From Flavobacteriales bacterium (GTDB lineage: Bacteria; Bacteroidota; Bacteroidia; NS11-12g; UBA9320), in NCBI GenBank assembly GCA_020635395.1, contig JACJZV010000002.1, positions 310,001 through 374,000 of the forward strand: a DNA stretch of 64,000 nt. Direction: 5' to 3'. A program made the position numbers and the translations under genes. The first letter of the stretch is position 1; the number at the start of each line of letters is the position of its first letter. A model generated the notes under the pieces. That model made no database searches. It was given only the letters and a program-made list of their open reading frames with translations, and was not told the origin of the DNA. Below, in pieces: positions 35,562-43,659 of this stretch.

Positions 35562-36113
35562 ATGCCACGCAAAAGTAGAGGAATACCCGAAGTAAACGCC
35601 GGCTCCATGGCCGACATCGCTTTTCTTTTGTTGGTATTCTTTTTGGTTACCAGCCACATGAATCAGGACAAAGGGCTGAAAGTTGTTCTTCCTCCTTATA
35701 TTGATGCCAAAGAGAAGAAGGAAGAAATTCGAATTAACGAACGAAACATCTTAAAAGTTCTTGTCAACGGTAACGATGAATTATTGGTTGAAGGCGGTAG
35801 AATGAGAATCGATGAGTTGACGGAAATAACAAAAATGCATTTGCTCAACGAAGGTCGCGACCCAAATTTTTCTGATTCATCACAAATAGCTATTGTTTCA
35901 TTGCAGCATGCCAAGTCCACCACCTATCAACGGTATGTAGAAGTATATAACGAATTGATTCGTGGCTATGATGAGGTACGTGATGAGTATTCAAAACGAA
36001 AATTTGGCCGTCCGTTTAACCAACTTGTTAAAAAAGGGGATGAATTTAATGAGGTAGTTAAAAAGTATCCATTAAAGATTTCGGAAGCAGAACCATTTCA
36101 ATCACAACTGTAA
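35562..36113 (+). CDS. ExbD/TolR-family protein 1
   Basis: The 183-residue protein has one N-terminal membrane span (NAGSMADIAFLLLVFFLVTSH) with Asp18, the conserved proton-carrying residue of the family, followed by a soluble periplasmic domain. The C-terminal 80 residues are a charged helical extension (GYDEVRDEYSKRKFGRPFNQ). It should pair with the ExbB-like protein. It is two bases upstream of the next ExbD-like gene. Confidence 0.88.
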   Translation: MPRKSRGIPEVNAGSMADIAFLLLVFFLVTSHMNQDKGLKVVLPPYIDAKEKKEEIRINERNILKVLVNGNDELLVEGGRMRIDELTEITKMHLLNEGRDPNFSDSSQIAIVSLQHAKSTTYQRYVEVYNELIRGYDEVRDEYSKRKFGRPFNQLVKKGDEFNEVVKKYPLKISEAEPFQSQL

Positions 36114-36115
36114 TT

Positions 36116-36607
36116 ATGGCAAAATTTAGAAAAGACGGAAAAAGAGAAACGCCAGGTATTAGCACCTCGTCGCTTCCTGATATTGTTTTCATGCTATTAT
36201 TCTTCTTTATGGTGGCAACAAAAATGCGTACCGCAGAAGATTTGGTTAGAACGCAACTCCCCACATTGTCAGAAGTGGAGAAGGTTGAAAACAAATCCTT
36301 GGTAATTTATATTTTGGTTGGACCTCCGGTAAACACCAATTTGGGCGATGCTCCAAGAATACAATTTGATGGAAAATTTGGAGTGGTTCTTGAGTCTAAA
36401 GATGAACCCGGTTTAGGAGTTCGAACATTTGTTAGAATGAAAAAAGATCAGCAAGATGCCCGTTTCAGAGACTATCTGACTACTGCCCTTAAAGTGGACA
36501 AGGTGGTTAAGATGGGCTTGATACAAGACATCAAACAAGAGCTAAGAAAAGAAAACTCTTTAAAATTGATGTATAGTGCCGCCGAGGGTGAGATAGAAGG
36601 ATATTAA
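36116..36607 (+). CDS. ExbD/TolR-family protein 2
   Basis: The 163-residue protein has the span TSSLPDIVFMLLFFFMVATK with Asp22, then a periplasmic domain different from that of the first ExbD. Two ExbD-like proteins beside one ExbB-like protein suggest a heteromeric stator unit, usual in Bacteroidota. No TonB gene lies in the operon; a terminator follows at once. Confidence 0.88.
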   Translation: MAKFRKDGKRETPGISTSSLPDIVFMLLFFFMVATKMRTAEDLVRTQLPTLSEVEKVENKSLVIYILVGPPVNTNLGDAPRIQFDGKFGVVLESKDEPGLGVRTFVRMKKDQQDARFRDYLTTALKVDKVVKMGLIQDIKQELRKENSLKLMYSAAEGEIEGY

Positions 36608-36628
36608 TTCTTATTGGATTATTAATAC

Positions 36629-36659
36629 AAAGGGCAGTTTTAATCAACTGCCCTTTTTT
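36629..36659 (+). terminator. Intrinsic terminator of the ExbB/ExbD operon
   Basis: The stem AAAGGGCAGTT / AACTGCCCTTT encloses TTAATC and runs into TTT. It lies 22 bases after the last ExbD stop codon. Confidence 0.9.
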
Positions 36660-36718
36660 GTTTTTAATTTCAATCCTCTCATTTAATCCAATTATATTGC
36701 ACCAATTATTAAACACTA

Positions 36719-37693
36719 ATGTCAGGTGGTTTAAAAGATATTCAAAGGCCCATTTCGGAGGAACTCGTTGAGTTCGAAAAGCGATTTCGTCAAAGCATGA
36801 AAAGTCGTGTGGCTCTGCTCGATACCATCATGACATACATTGTAAAACGCAAAGGCAAGCAAATGCGGCCGATGTTTGTGTTGCATAGTGCCAAGTTGTT
36901 TGGAAACATAAATGAACGCAGCCATCGCGGTGCTTCTTTGGTTGAATTGCTACACACAGCCACCTTGGTGCACGACGATGTGGTGGACGATGCCAACAAG
37001 CGAAGGGGTTTTTTTTCGATTAATGCTTTATGGAAAAATAAAGTTGCCGTGTTAGTCGGCGACTATCTGCTTTCAAAAGGCCTCCTATTATCCTTAAAAA
37101 ACAAAGATTTTGATATGCTCGAAATTCTTTCTACCGCCGTTGAAGAAATGAGCGAGGGGGAATTGCTACAAATGGAAAAAGCCCGAAAACTGGATATAAC
37201 CGAAGATGTCTATTTTGATATTATCTCAAAAAAAACAGCTTCACTCATTGCAAGCTGTTGTGCCATTGGTGCAGCCTCTGCCAACCAATCTGCTGACACG
37301 ATAGAAAAAATGAGTCTTTTTGGACTATACACGGGCATAGCATTTCAGATTAAAGATGATTTGTTCGACTATGGAGATGCAGATGTGGGTAAACCCACTG
37401 GCATAGACATTAAGGAGAAGAAGATGACCTTACCCCTTATTTATGCACTATCTAAAGCAGAAAAATCTCAAAAAAGAAAACTCATACGCATTATCAAATC
37501 CGACAAAAAAAGTAAAACCGATGTACAACAAGTGGTTGACTATGTTATTCAGTCAGGAGGCATTGATTATGCAAACCAACATTTAAGTCTTTATCATCAA
37601 AAAGCCATCGAAACTTTGAATAGCATTGAAACGTTAAACGACAAATCACATTTGATTGATTTGGTAAATTATGTTATACATCGCAAAAAATAA
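36719..37693 (+). CDS. ispB: Polyprenyl diphosphate synthase (IspB-like, trans-isoprenyl)
   Basis: The 324-residue protein builds the isoprenoid tail of the respiratory quinone by adding isopentenyl diphosphate. It has the first Asp-rich motif in VHDDVVDDANKRRG and the second in FQIKDDLFDYGD, both flanked by the expected residues. Chain length cannot be read from sequence with certainty. It starts after the terminator of the ExbB operon and is followed seven bases later by the YbjQ-like gene. MenD, encoded further on, belongs to the menaquinone pathway that would use its product. Confidence 0.9.
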   Translation: MSGGLKDIQRPISEELVEFEKRFRQSMKSRVALLDTIMTYIVKRKGKQMRPMFVLHSAKLFGNINERSHRGASLVELLHTATLVHDDVVDDANKRRGFFSINALWKNKVAVLVGDYLLSKGLLLSLKNKDFDMLEILSTAVEEMSEGELLQMEKARKLDITEDVYFDIISKKTASLIASCCAIGAASANQSADTIEKMSLFGLYTGIAFQIKDDLFDYGDADVGKPTGIDIKEKKMTLPLIYALSKAEKSQKRKLIRIIKSDKKSKTDVQQVVDYVIQSGGIDYANQHLSLYHQKAIETLNSIETLNDKSHLIDLVNYVIHRKK

Positions 37694-37699
37694 AATTCT

Positions 37700-38014
37700 A
37701 TGATTATTACAAACACACCCGACATTGCCAACAGAGAAATATCAGAGGTTTTAGGTATCTGCCGTGGCTCAACCGTGCGTGCCCGAAACGTGGGCCGCGA
37801 TATTTTTGCCGGACTAAAAAACATTGTCGGCGGCGAAATAAGCGAATACACAAAATTGCAGGCCGAAAGCCGCGAGCAGGCTTTGCAACGTATGGAAGAT
37901 GATGCCAAACGCATGGGTGCTGATGCTATTGTAAATGTTCGGCTTACCACCGCTGCCATCATGCAAGGAGCAGCCGAAATACTTGCTTATGGCACGGCCG
38001 TTAAGCTAAAATAA
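37700..38014 (+). CDS. YbjQ/UPF0145-family protein
   Basis: The 104-residue protein fits the YbjQ family (heavy-metal-binding-like domain): MIITNTPDIANREISEVLGI, a Gly-Ser-rich turn, GGEISEYTKLQAESREQAL, and ADAIVNVRLTTAAIMQGAAEI. Family members form pentamer-like rings; the physiological role is not settled. It lies between the polyprenyl synthase and a 46-residue membrane protein whose start overlaps its stop by one base (TAATG). Confidence 0.88.
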   Translation: MIITNTPDIANREISEVLGICRGSTVRARNVGRDIFAGLKNIVGGEISEYTKLQAESREQALQRMEDDAKRMGADAIVNVRLTTAAIMQGAAEILAYGTAVKLK

Positions 38015-38154
38015 TGGATTCTGAAATTTTTGTTTTTCTTTTTGTGGGTCTCTACGGTATGCTCATTCTTGGCGGGGTTATTGCTCTTATTTATTTGATT
38101 ATAAGACGAATAGAAGACAAACGAGATGAAACGTTCGAGAAAAGGGACAATTAA
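38014..38154 (+). CDS. 46-residue single-TM protein, function unknown
   Basis: The frame starts MDSEIFVFLFVGLYGMLILG, continues with a hydrophobic run to about residue 30, and ends in a charged tail (RRIEDKRDETFEKRDN). One membrane helix with a positively charged end suggests an inner-membrane protein with its tail in the cytoplasm. It begins on the last base of the YbjQ-like stop (TAATG) and ends six bases before the TSUP permease, so it is placed like a real operon gene. Confidence 0.6.
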   Translation: MDSEIFVFLFVGLYGMLILGGVIALIYLIIRRIEDKRDETFEKRDN

Positions 38155-38160
38155 TAACTT

Positions 38161-38892
38161 GTGCATTATTTGCTTTTTTACTTGGTTGCCTTAATTTACT
38201 CCAGCGTTGGTTTTGGAGGAGGTTCGGGCTATTTGGCCATTCTATCATTCGCCAATAAATCTGTGGTAGAATATAGATTGATAGCCTTGGTTTGCAACCT
38301 TGTTGTTGTGGCCGGAAACACGTTTTGGCATTTCAAAAACAAAACATTCCAGCTAAAAAAACTGATCCCATTTGTCGTTGCCAGTGTTCCAATGTCTTTT
38401 TTAGGTGGTAGCATTGTATTGCCCGAAACGCATTTTAAACTGTTGTTGGGCTTCACTCTTCTGTTTGCTGGAATTGTAATGCTTTGGCAATTAAACACCA
38501 CTGAAATAAACCTAAAAATAAGCACCAACCCGAGGTTTAGTGCATTTGTCGGCGGCATTATTGGATTTATTTCCGGATTGGTGGGTATTGGTGGTGGCAT
38601 TTTTTTGGCTCCTATCTTATTTTTAACCAAATGGGACAATGCACGAAAAATATCAGCGGCTGCCAGTTTTTTTATCCTTGTAAACTCTTTTTCCGGACTT
38701 GTCGGGCAAATTACGGTCAATCCGTCATCGGTCCAAATCAATACCATCTGGCCCTTTGTATTGGCTGTTTTTATTGGTGGACAAATTGGAGCTCGATTAA
38801 ATTTTAAACAATTAAAACAAGAACAAATAAAAGCTATGACTGCCATGCTGGTTATTTTTGCCGGACTACGCATATTATATAAGTTTGTTTAA
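38161..38892 (+). CDS. TauE/SafE-family (TSUP) permease
   Basis: The 243-residue protein has eight hydrophobic spans and the family's paired motifs, a first SSVGFGGGSGYLA and a second SGLVGIGGGIFLAP. TSUP proteins carry sulfite, sulfonates or related oxyanions. It uses a GTG start. Its neighbours are a TM miniprotein upstream and moaD three bases downstream, so it is in the same operon as the molybdopterin genes; transport of sulfur compounds for a molybdoenzyme would fit, but this is inference. Confidence 0.85.
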   Translation: MHYLLFYLVALIYSSVGFGGGSGYLAILSFANKSVVEYRLIALVCNLVVVAGNTFWHFKNKTFQLKKLIPFVVASVPMSFLGGSIVLPETHFKLLLGFTLLFAGIVMLWQLNTTEINLKISTNPRFSAFVGGIIGFISGLVGIGGGIFLAPILFLTKWDNARKISAAASFFILVNSFSGLVGQITVNPSSVQINTIWPFVLAVFIGGQIGARLNFKQLKQEQIKAMTAMLVIFAGLRILYKFV

Positions 38893-38895
38893 AAT

Positions 38896-39132
38896 ATGGA
38901 AGTTTTAGCATTTGGCATTGCTCGGGATATAATCGGTAAATCGAATTTTACCCTTTCTGACCCCACGATAAAAACTGTAGAGGATTTTAGAAATTATTTT
39001 TATCAGAAATACCCTGATTTACTGAAATTGAACAGTTTGGCTATAGCTGTCAACGAACAATATGCACACAACGACTTCTTGCTGAATGACTTTGACGAAA
39101 TTGCCCTGATTCCGCCAGTGAGCGGTGGCTAA
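38896..39132 (+). CDS. moaD: Molybdopterin synthase sulfur carrier subunit MoaD
   Basis: The 78-residue ubiquitin-like protein ends in PPVSGG, the C-terminal Gly-Gly that is adenylated by MoeB and converted to a thiocarboxylate. Beta strands MEVLAFGIARDIIG and SLAIAVNEQ match the fold. It lies three bases after the TSUP gene; moaE follows after 112 bases. Confidence 0.92.
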   Translation: MEVLAFGIARDIIGKSNFTLSDPTIKTVEDFRNYFYQKYPDLLKLNSLAIAVNEQYAHNDFLLNDFDEIALIPPVSGG

Positions 39133-39244
39133 GCCTTGCCGAAAATTTTTTTTGAATGCCTTACGGCCAAAATGAGAATTATGGTAATCACTTTTAACTT
39201 TTAGTGTTTATACAACGATATTTGAATCCGAATGTTGTGACGGT

Positions 39245-39664
39245 TTGAAAAATTTAATAAAAATATCGGATGAAGCCCTTTACATCAATGAATGTCTTGC
39301 ATTGATAGAATCTCCATCTACTGGAGGTTTAAATTTTTTTGTTGGCACTGTTCGAAATAAAACCCAAAACCGTTCTGTAAAGCAATTACTATTTGAGTGT
39401 TATAAACCCATGGCCATTAAAGAACTTCAGAAAATTTCGACAGAGGCACGACAGCAATTCAAAATACAAAACATAGTCATTCACCACCGTGTGGGTTTGT
39501 TAGAAGTTGGAGATATTGCCGTAATTATAGGTGTTTCGGCTGCTCATCGAGATGCCGCCTTTCAAGCATGCCGCTATGCCATTGACACTTTAAAAGAAAC
39601 CGTACCTATCTGGAAAAAAGAAATTTTTACTGATGGCGAGGTTTGGGTTTCTGCTCATCCTTGA
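39245..39664 (+). CDS. moaE: Molybdopterin synthase catalytic subunit MoaE
   Basis: The 139-residue protein converts precursor Z into molybdopterin with MoaD. It shows FFVGTVRNKTQNR, the HHRVGLLEVGDIAVIIGVS strand, AAHRDAAFQACRYAIDTLKE and VPIWKKEIF with the conserved lysines. The start is a TTG: no in-frame ATG or GTG exists upstream near enough, and the first internal ATG would remove the N-terminal half of the fold. The upstream gap shows no clear promoter, so it may be read from the moaD transcript. Confidence 0.9.
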   Translation: MKNLIKISDEALYINECLALIESPSTGGLNFFVGTVRNKTQNRSVKQLLFECYKPMAIKELQKISTEARQQFKIQNIVIHHRVGLLEVGDIAVIIGVSAAHRDAAFQACRYAIDTLKETVPIWKKEIFTDGEVWVSAHP

Positions 39665-39720
39665 TAGGTGTACTAAGTATTGAGAGTATGCCATTTTATA
39701 TAGTTACAATGCTTTTTTAC

Positions 39721-39764
39721 TTTTAACCACAAAGACACAGAGTATTTTCACAGAGTTCAAAAAT
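39721..39764 (+). repeat. Dispersed CACAGAG-type repeat, copy A
   Basis: The sequence starting TTAACCACAAAGACACAGAG followed by TATTTTCACAGAGTTC lies in the gap between moaE and the DEAD-box gene. It aligns with the reverse complement of 54309-54350 with about 9 mismatches over 40 bases. Both are intergenic. Confidence 0.7.
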
Positions 39765-39834
39765 CCCCTTATAAAAATTTTATCGCCAAAACATTGCTTT
39801 AGATTTAGCGAAAATTTTTGCGTTGCTTTGCCCC

Positions 39835-41028
39835 ATGAAGTTTGCCGATTACCGTATTGATGAACAACTAAAACAGAATATTGCAGACCAAGGTTTTAAA
39901 CGCCCTACCGATATTCAGTTTAAAAGCATTCCGCCTGTTTTAAAACGAGAGGATGTATTGGCAATAGCCCAAACAGGTACCGGTAAAACAGCCGCTTATG
40001 TGATTCCGGTGCTTCACAATCTTTTGAAAAAAAAGATAAAAACAGCTAACGGAATAGTTCGTTGCGTAGTGATGGTGCCCACACACGAATTGGCCAGCCA
40101 AACGGCAAAAGTGTTTGAACAATTTAGTATAGGATTGGGCATTAATTCCCTTTTTATTCATGGAGGTACCGACCAGCAACCCCAAATAAATAAGCTAAAA
40201 AAGGGAGTAGAAGTGCTTATTGCCACCCCCGGTAGGCTATTTGACTTGCGAAGTCAAGGTCATATTCAACTGGATAAATTAGAAATACTGATATTAGATG
40301 AAGCGGATTTGATGTTAGACATGGGCTTTATCAATGACATTCGAGATTTGCTGAAATTTATACCAAAAAAAAGACAAACACTTTTCTTTTCAGCCACCAT
40401 CAGTCACAAAATCAAAAAACTGGCTTATTCCATTGTTCAAAACCCAATAAGAATACAGATTTCACCAAAAAATCCGGTATCCAAAAACGTGTTCCATTAT
40501 TATGCAAAAATCGAAATGGATCACAAACGTTTTTTTTTAGAAAGGATAGTAAAAGAAAATCCAGAGAGCAAAATTTTGTGTTTTGTGCGAACGAAAGTTC
40601 GGGCCGAACGCGTGAAAGCCGCCATGCAACGCGTAGATATTGACTCCTTAACCATGCACAGTGACAAGGAGAACAAAGAACGAACAACCAACCTGAGCAC
40701 TTTTGCAAGTGGAGCCATAAAACTATTGATTGCCACAGACGTTTCGGCAAGAGGAATAGACATTCCGGATGTGGACATTGTGATAAACTACGATCTTCCG
40801 GAACTGACCGAAAACTATGTGCATCGTGTGGGAAGAACCGGACGTGGAACAAAAAAAGGTACAGCCATTTCCTTTTGCTCTACCGAAGAAAACAGCATCA
40901 GAGAGGAAATTGAACACTTTTTGGGTCAGCCCTTGATTGAACAAAAGCTCGACAAAGACCTTTATTATGAAACCTTAGACAACAGTACAGATAGCAGCAA
41001 AGATTGGAGAAGTTTGATGGGCGAATGA
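39835..41028 (+). CDS. DEAD-box RNA helicase
   Basis: The 397-residue protein unwinds or remodels RNA with ATP. It has the Q motif (FKRPTDIQ), Walker A AQTGTGKT, PTHELASQ, TPGRLFDL, LDEADLMLDMGF, the SAT motif, and the C-terminal HRVGRTGRG. It is a short RhlE-like form with a C-terminal tail of about 25 residues. The start at 39835 gives MKFADYRIDEQL; a TTGCTTTG sequence four bases upstream is a near match to the -7 box, supporting it over a frame opening at 39823. It separates the plus- and minus-strand halves of the MoCo locus. Confidence 0.92.
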   Translation: MKFADYRIDEQLKQNIADQGFKRPTDIQFKSIPPVLKREDVLAIAQTGTGKTAAYVIPVLHNLLKKKIKTANGIVRCVVMVPTHELASQTAKVFEQFSIGLGINSLFIHGGTDQQPQINKLKKGVEVLIATPGRLFDLRSQGHIQLDKLEILILDEADLMLDMGFINDIRDLLKFIPKKRQTLFFSATISHKIKKLAYSIVQNPIRIQISPKNPVSKNVFHYYAKIEMDHKRFFLERIVKENPESKILCFVRTKVRAERVKAAMQRVDIDSLTMHSDKENKERTTNLSTFASGAIKLLIATDVSARGIDIPDVDIVINYDLPELTENYVHRVGRTGRGTKKGTAISFCSTEENSIREEIEHFLGQPLIEQKLDKDLYYETLDNSTDSSKDWRSLMGE

Positions 41029-41044
41029 TAAAAAACTTCTGTAA

Positions 41045-42055
41045 TTACTGGATAGAAACTATCTCAATGTTCGGGAAAGTACTTAAAATAATTGCCGCCT
41101 TTTTGGCTCTCTCCCCCGACTGACAATAAAAAGCAATTTTCGGGTAACCGGTCAGTTCATTTATTCTTGATTCCAGTTCGGGCAAGGGAAGGTGCAACCC
41201 ACCGCTGTGTCCGGCCAATCTCTCCTCCGATGTTCGAACGTCCACTAACATAAAATCTTTATATTCAGTATGATACTCATGCCAACTTATCATTTTTCCC
41301 GTTGAACAAGAACTATTATTTTTTGGCAATTTCTTAATCAATACATTCCCCTTGGGTCGGTAATTCATTTTTCGGTTTTGATAACTTAGGCCGTCCAACA
41401 ACAACAACTTGTTGGCCAATGTTTCACCCGTTTGGGCAATAACTTTCAATACCTCCATGGCCATAATACTACCCACAATTCCCACCATTGGCCCCAACAC
41501 CCCAGCTTCCTCACAATTCTGAAATAAGTTAGAATTCGGCATTTGCGGAAATAAATCTCGCAAGTTTCCACTACCGTTGTGATTGAACAACGCCACTTGT
41601 CCGTCAAATTGATTTACACTTCCATAAATCAGTGTTTTGTTAAAAAGCACACACGCATCGTTTACCAAATATTTCGTTTCAAAATTGTCGGTTCCGTCCA
41701 CAATGAAATCAAATTCTGAAAATACAGCCTCTGTATTTTCATCTGTGAGTTTCATATTAAAGGTTTGCACTTTCACGTCGGAGTTGGCCGCAACCAATGC
41801 CCTTTTTGTGGCATCTACTTTCCATTCACCCACATCATTTTCATTGAACAACACTTGTCGGTGCAGGTTAGAAAGTTGCACTCTGTCATGGTCAACCAAA
41901 CCTAACGTGCCAATACCCGCCCGACACAAATACATGGCAACAACACTTCCCAAACCGCCACATCCGACCACCAACACTGATGATTCTTTAATGGCTATTT
42001 GCCCCCCCTGCCCCACATTTTTTAGAACCGTTTGCCTGCTATACCTGTGTTCCAT
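41045..42055 (-). CDS. moeB: MoeB-like adenylyltransferase fused to a rhodanese domain, lacking the zinc cysteines
   Basis: The 336-residue protein should adenylate the MoaD C-terminus. Its E1-like domain has VVGCGGLGSVVAMYL, VDHDRVQLSNLHRQVL, IVDGTDNFETKYLVND and VGIVGSIMAMEVLK. A C-terminal rhodanese domain (DFMLVDVRTSEERLAGH) carries the persulfide Cys in FYCQSGERA. Both zinc-binding CxxC pairs of E. coli MoeB (around residues 172 and 244) are missing; only one Cys remains, in FQNCEEAGVLGP. The ATG at 42055 is preferred over a TTG at 42079. It overlaps the end of the MobA-like gene. Confidence 0.9.
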   Translation of the reverse strand: MEHRYSRQTVLKNVGQGGQIAIKESSVLVVGCGGLGSVVAMYLCRAGIGTLGLVDHDRVQLSNLHRQVLFNENDVGEWKVDATKRALVAANSDVKVQTFNMKLTDENTEAVFSEFDFIVDGTDNFETKYLVNDACVLFNKTLIYGSVNQFDGQVALFNHNGSGNLRDLFPQMPNSNLFQNCEEAGVLGPMVGIVGSIMAMEVLKVIAQTGETLANKLLLLDGLSYQNRKMNYRPKGNVLIKKLPKNNSSCSTGKMISWHEYHTEYKDFMLVDVRTSEERLAGHSGGLHLPLPELESRINELTGYPKIAFYCQSGERAKKAAIILSTFPNIEIVSIQ

Positions 42056-43184
42056 CCAGAATTCTTTTAGCAGCTTCAAACTCTTCTGGTGTATTCACAT
42101 TGGCCAGTTTCTCAGGATTACCACAAGCTATCAGATTTGTATCTGTATTGATAAGCACTTTTCGCGGACAGCTATAACCTAAGGCCAGAAAATGTAATAA
42201 TTGTTGATAGGCTTTGGGTTCCCAAATGGCCACTAATGGCTCGGCAAAACCAGTTTTTTCGTTCTTAAAAGCAGTTGCCACGTGTTTGGCCGATCTGTTC
42301 TTTATCAATAATTCCACAGTTTCGCCATCCAAAAAGGGTAAGTCGCAGGCCAACACCAACCAAGCGGCATTGGGTTGTTCACGCATGGCAGACAAAATAG
42401 CTCCCATTGGACCCAGATTTAAAAAACTATCTTCAATAATGGGCAAATCCGTTTCAAATTCCTGATTATTTCGTTGGCTCAGAAAAACCTGTTCTACATG
42501 TAGTTTAAGCATTTTTTCGAGCCACTTATATTGCTCTATTCCATGATAATTCAACAATGCCTTACTTTTTCCCATGCGGCTGCTTTCACCTCCGGCCAGT
42601 ATCAATGCGTTTAATTTAGGAATACGGTCTTGATACCACTTTTCGACAAACGATGCAATTTCTTCTTGTTGGTCGATAGAAAATGTGGGAACATTTTCTA
42701 TTTCATTTATTTCATCATGAATGAATTGAGGAAGTTTGACATCCTCATCTATCTCTATAAAAGCTAATACATTGGTAAGCTGATTTTTCCTTTTTTCGAG
42801 AGAGGTAAATTTAGTTTTATCTATAAAAACTAATAGGTTTTTTGCCTCAAAATGATTTCCATTTAATAAGATTATATCGTTTTGAAAAAAAGACTTTTGA
42901 AAGTCAAATTTTTCGGGTTTCCCGGCCAATGCTTTAGTCCAAGCGTTTTGTTTATCTTGTGCAAAAATGGTTGCTCCATCCTTAATAAATTCTGGGAGTT
43001 CATCATTGTCAAACGAAGAGTGATCCGCATCCATATAGCCTATATTGGCCGTGTCTTTTAGTCGTGCAATCAGGTATTTTGTCATCTCCTGAATTTTGCC
43101 GCAACTTGTACCCACCAAAGCAATTTCGTTTCGTCCAAAAAAACCTAAATCAGGCTTGCTCAGTTTTGTGTGTTTTTCAAACAT
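42039..43184 (-). CDS. mobA: MobB-like domain fused to MobA (molybdenum cofactor guanylyltransferase)
   Basis: The 381-residue protein has a C-terminal nucleotidyltransferase (residues about 198-380) with ALILAGGESSRMGKSKAL and LVLACDLPFLDGETV, the MobA signatures for GTP transfer to molybdopterin. The N-terminal 190 residues resemble MobB, but the P-loop (Gly-x4-Gly-Lys-Thr/Ser) reads VGTSCGKIQEM with Ile in place of Thr/Ser. A GTP-dependent role for that half is therefore uncertain. I chose the ATG at 43184; a GTG at 43211 gives nine more residues. It overlaps MoaC by eight bases and MoeB by 17 bases. Confidence 0.85.
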   Translation of the reverse strand: MFEKHTKLSKPDLGFFGRNEIALVGTSCGKIQEMTKYLIARLKDTANIGYMDADHSSFDNDELPEFIKDGATIFAQDKQNAWTKALAGKPEKFDFQKSFFQNDIILLNGNHFEAKNLLVFIDKTKFTSLEKRKNQLTNVLAFIEIDEDVKLPQFIHDEINEIENVPTFSIDQQEEIASFVEKWYQDRIPKLNALILAGGESSRMGKSKALLNYHGIEQYKWLEKMLKLHVEQVFLSQRNNQEFETDLPIIEDSFLNLGPMGAILSAMREQPNAAWLVLACDLPFLDGETVELLIKNRSAKHVATAFKNEKTGFAEPLVAIWEPKAYQQLLHFLALGYSCPRKVLINTDTNLIACGNPEKLANVNTPEEFEAAKRILDGTQV

Positions 43185-43659
43185 AGAAACTTTCAAAATC
43201 GTTTTTGCCACCTGTCTTTTTTACCAGTTTCGTTTGTTCAATAATCATGTTGTGGCCAAAGGCTTTGCACATATCATATACCGTCAAAGCCGCCACAGAA
43301 GCCCCTGTTAAAGCCTCCATTTCTACCCCGGTTTTGCCGTTACAACTCACCTCACAAACTATTTTTACCCTCTCATTTTCCAAATTAATGGAAATGTCGC
43401 ACTTATTTAACGCCAATGGGTGACACAACGGAATCAAATCCGATGTTTTTTTTGCGGCCATTATTCCGGCCAAAATAGCGGTTTGAAAAACAGAACCTTT
43501 GGCAGTAACAATGTCTTTTTGATTGAATAAATCCAATACCGCTTTTGGTAGCTGCACATACGATACGGCAGCCGCATTTCGCTGTGTTATATTTTTATCG
43601 CCAACGTCCACCATTCGAGGGTTTCCATTTTGGTCGATATGCGAAAAATCTTTACTCAT
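43177..43659 (-). CDS. moaC: Cyclic pyranopterin monophosphate synthase MoaC
   Basis: The 160-residue protein makes precursor Z from the MoaA product. It has PRMVDVGDKNITQRNA near the start, the motif SDLIPLCHPLALNKC, and EMEALTGASVAALTVYDMCKA near the end. MoaA itself is not in the window. It overlaps menD by eight bases at its 5' end and the MobB-MobA gene by eight bases at its 3' end. Confidence 0.95.
   Translation of the reverse strand: MSKDFSHIDQNGNPRMVDVGDKNITQRNAAAVSYVQLPKAVLDLFNQKDIVTAKGSVFQTAILAGIMAAKKTSDLIPLCHPLALNKCDISINLENERVKIVCEVSCNGKTGVEMEALTGASVAALTVYDMCKAFGHNMIIEQTKLVKKTGGKNDFESFYV

Noticed and set aside
38229..38873. A 214-residue open frame on the minus strand
   Set aside because: It is antisense to the TSUP permease, which has the paired GGG motifs and eight membrane spans.
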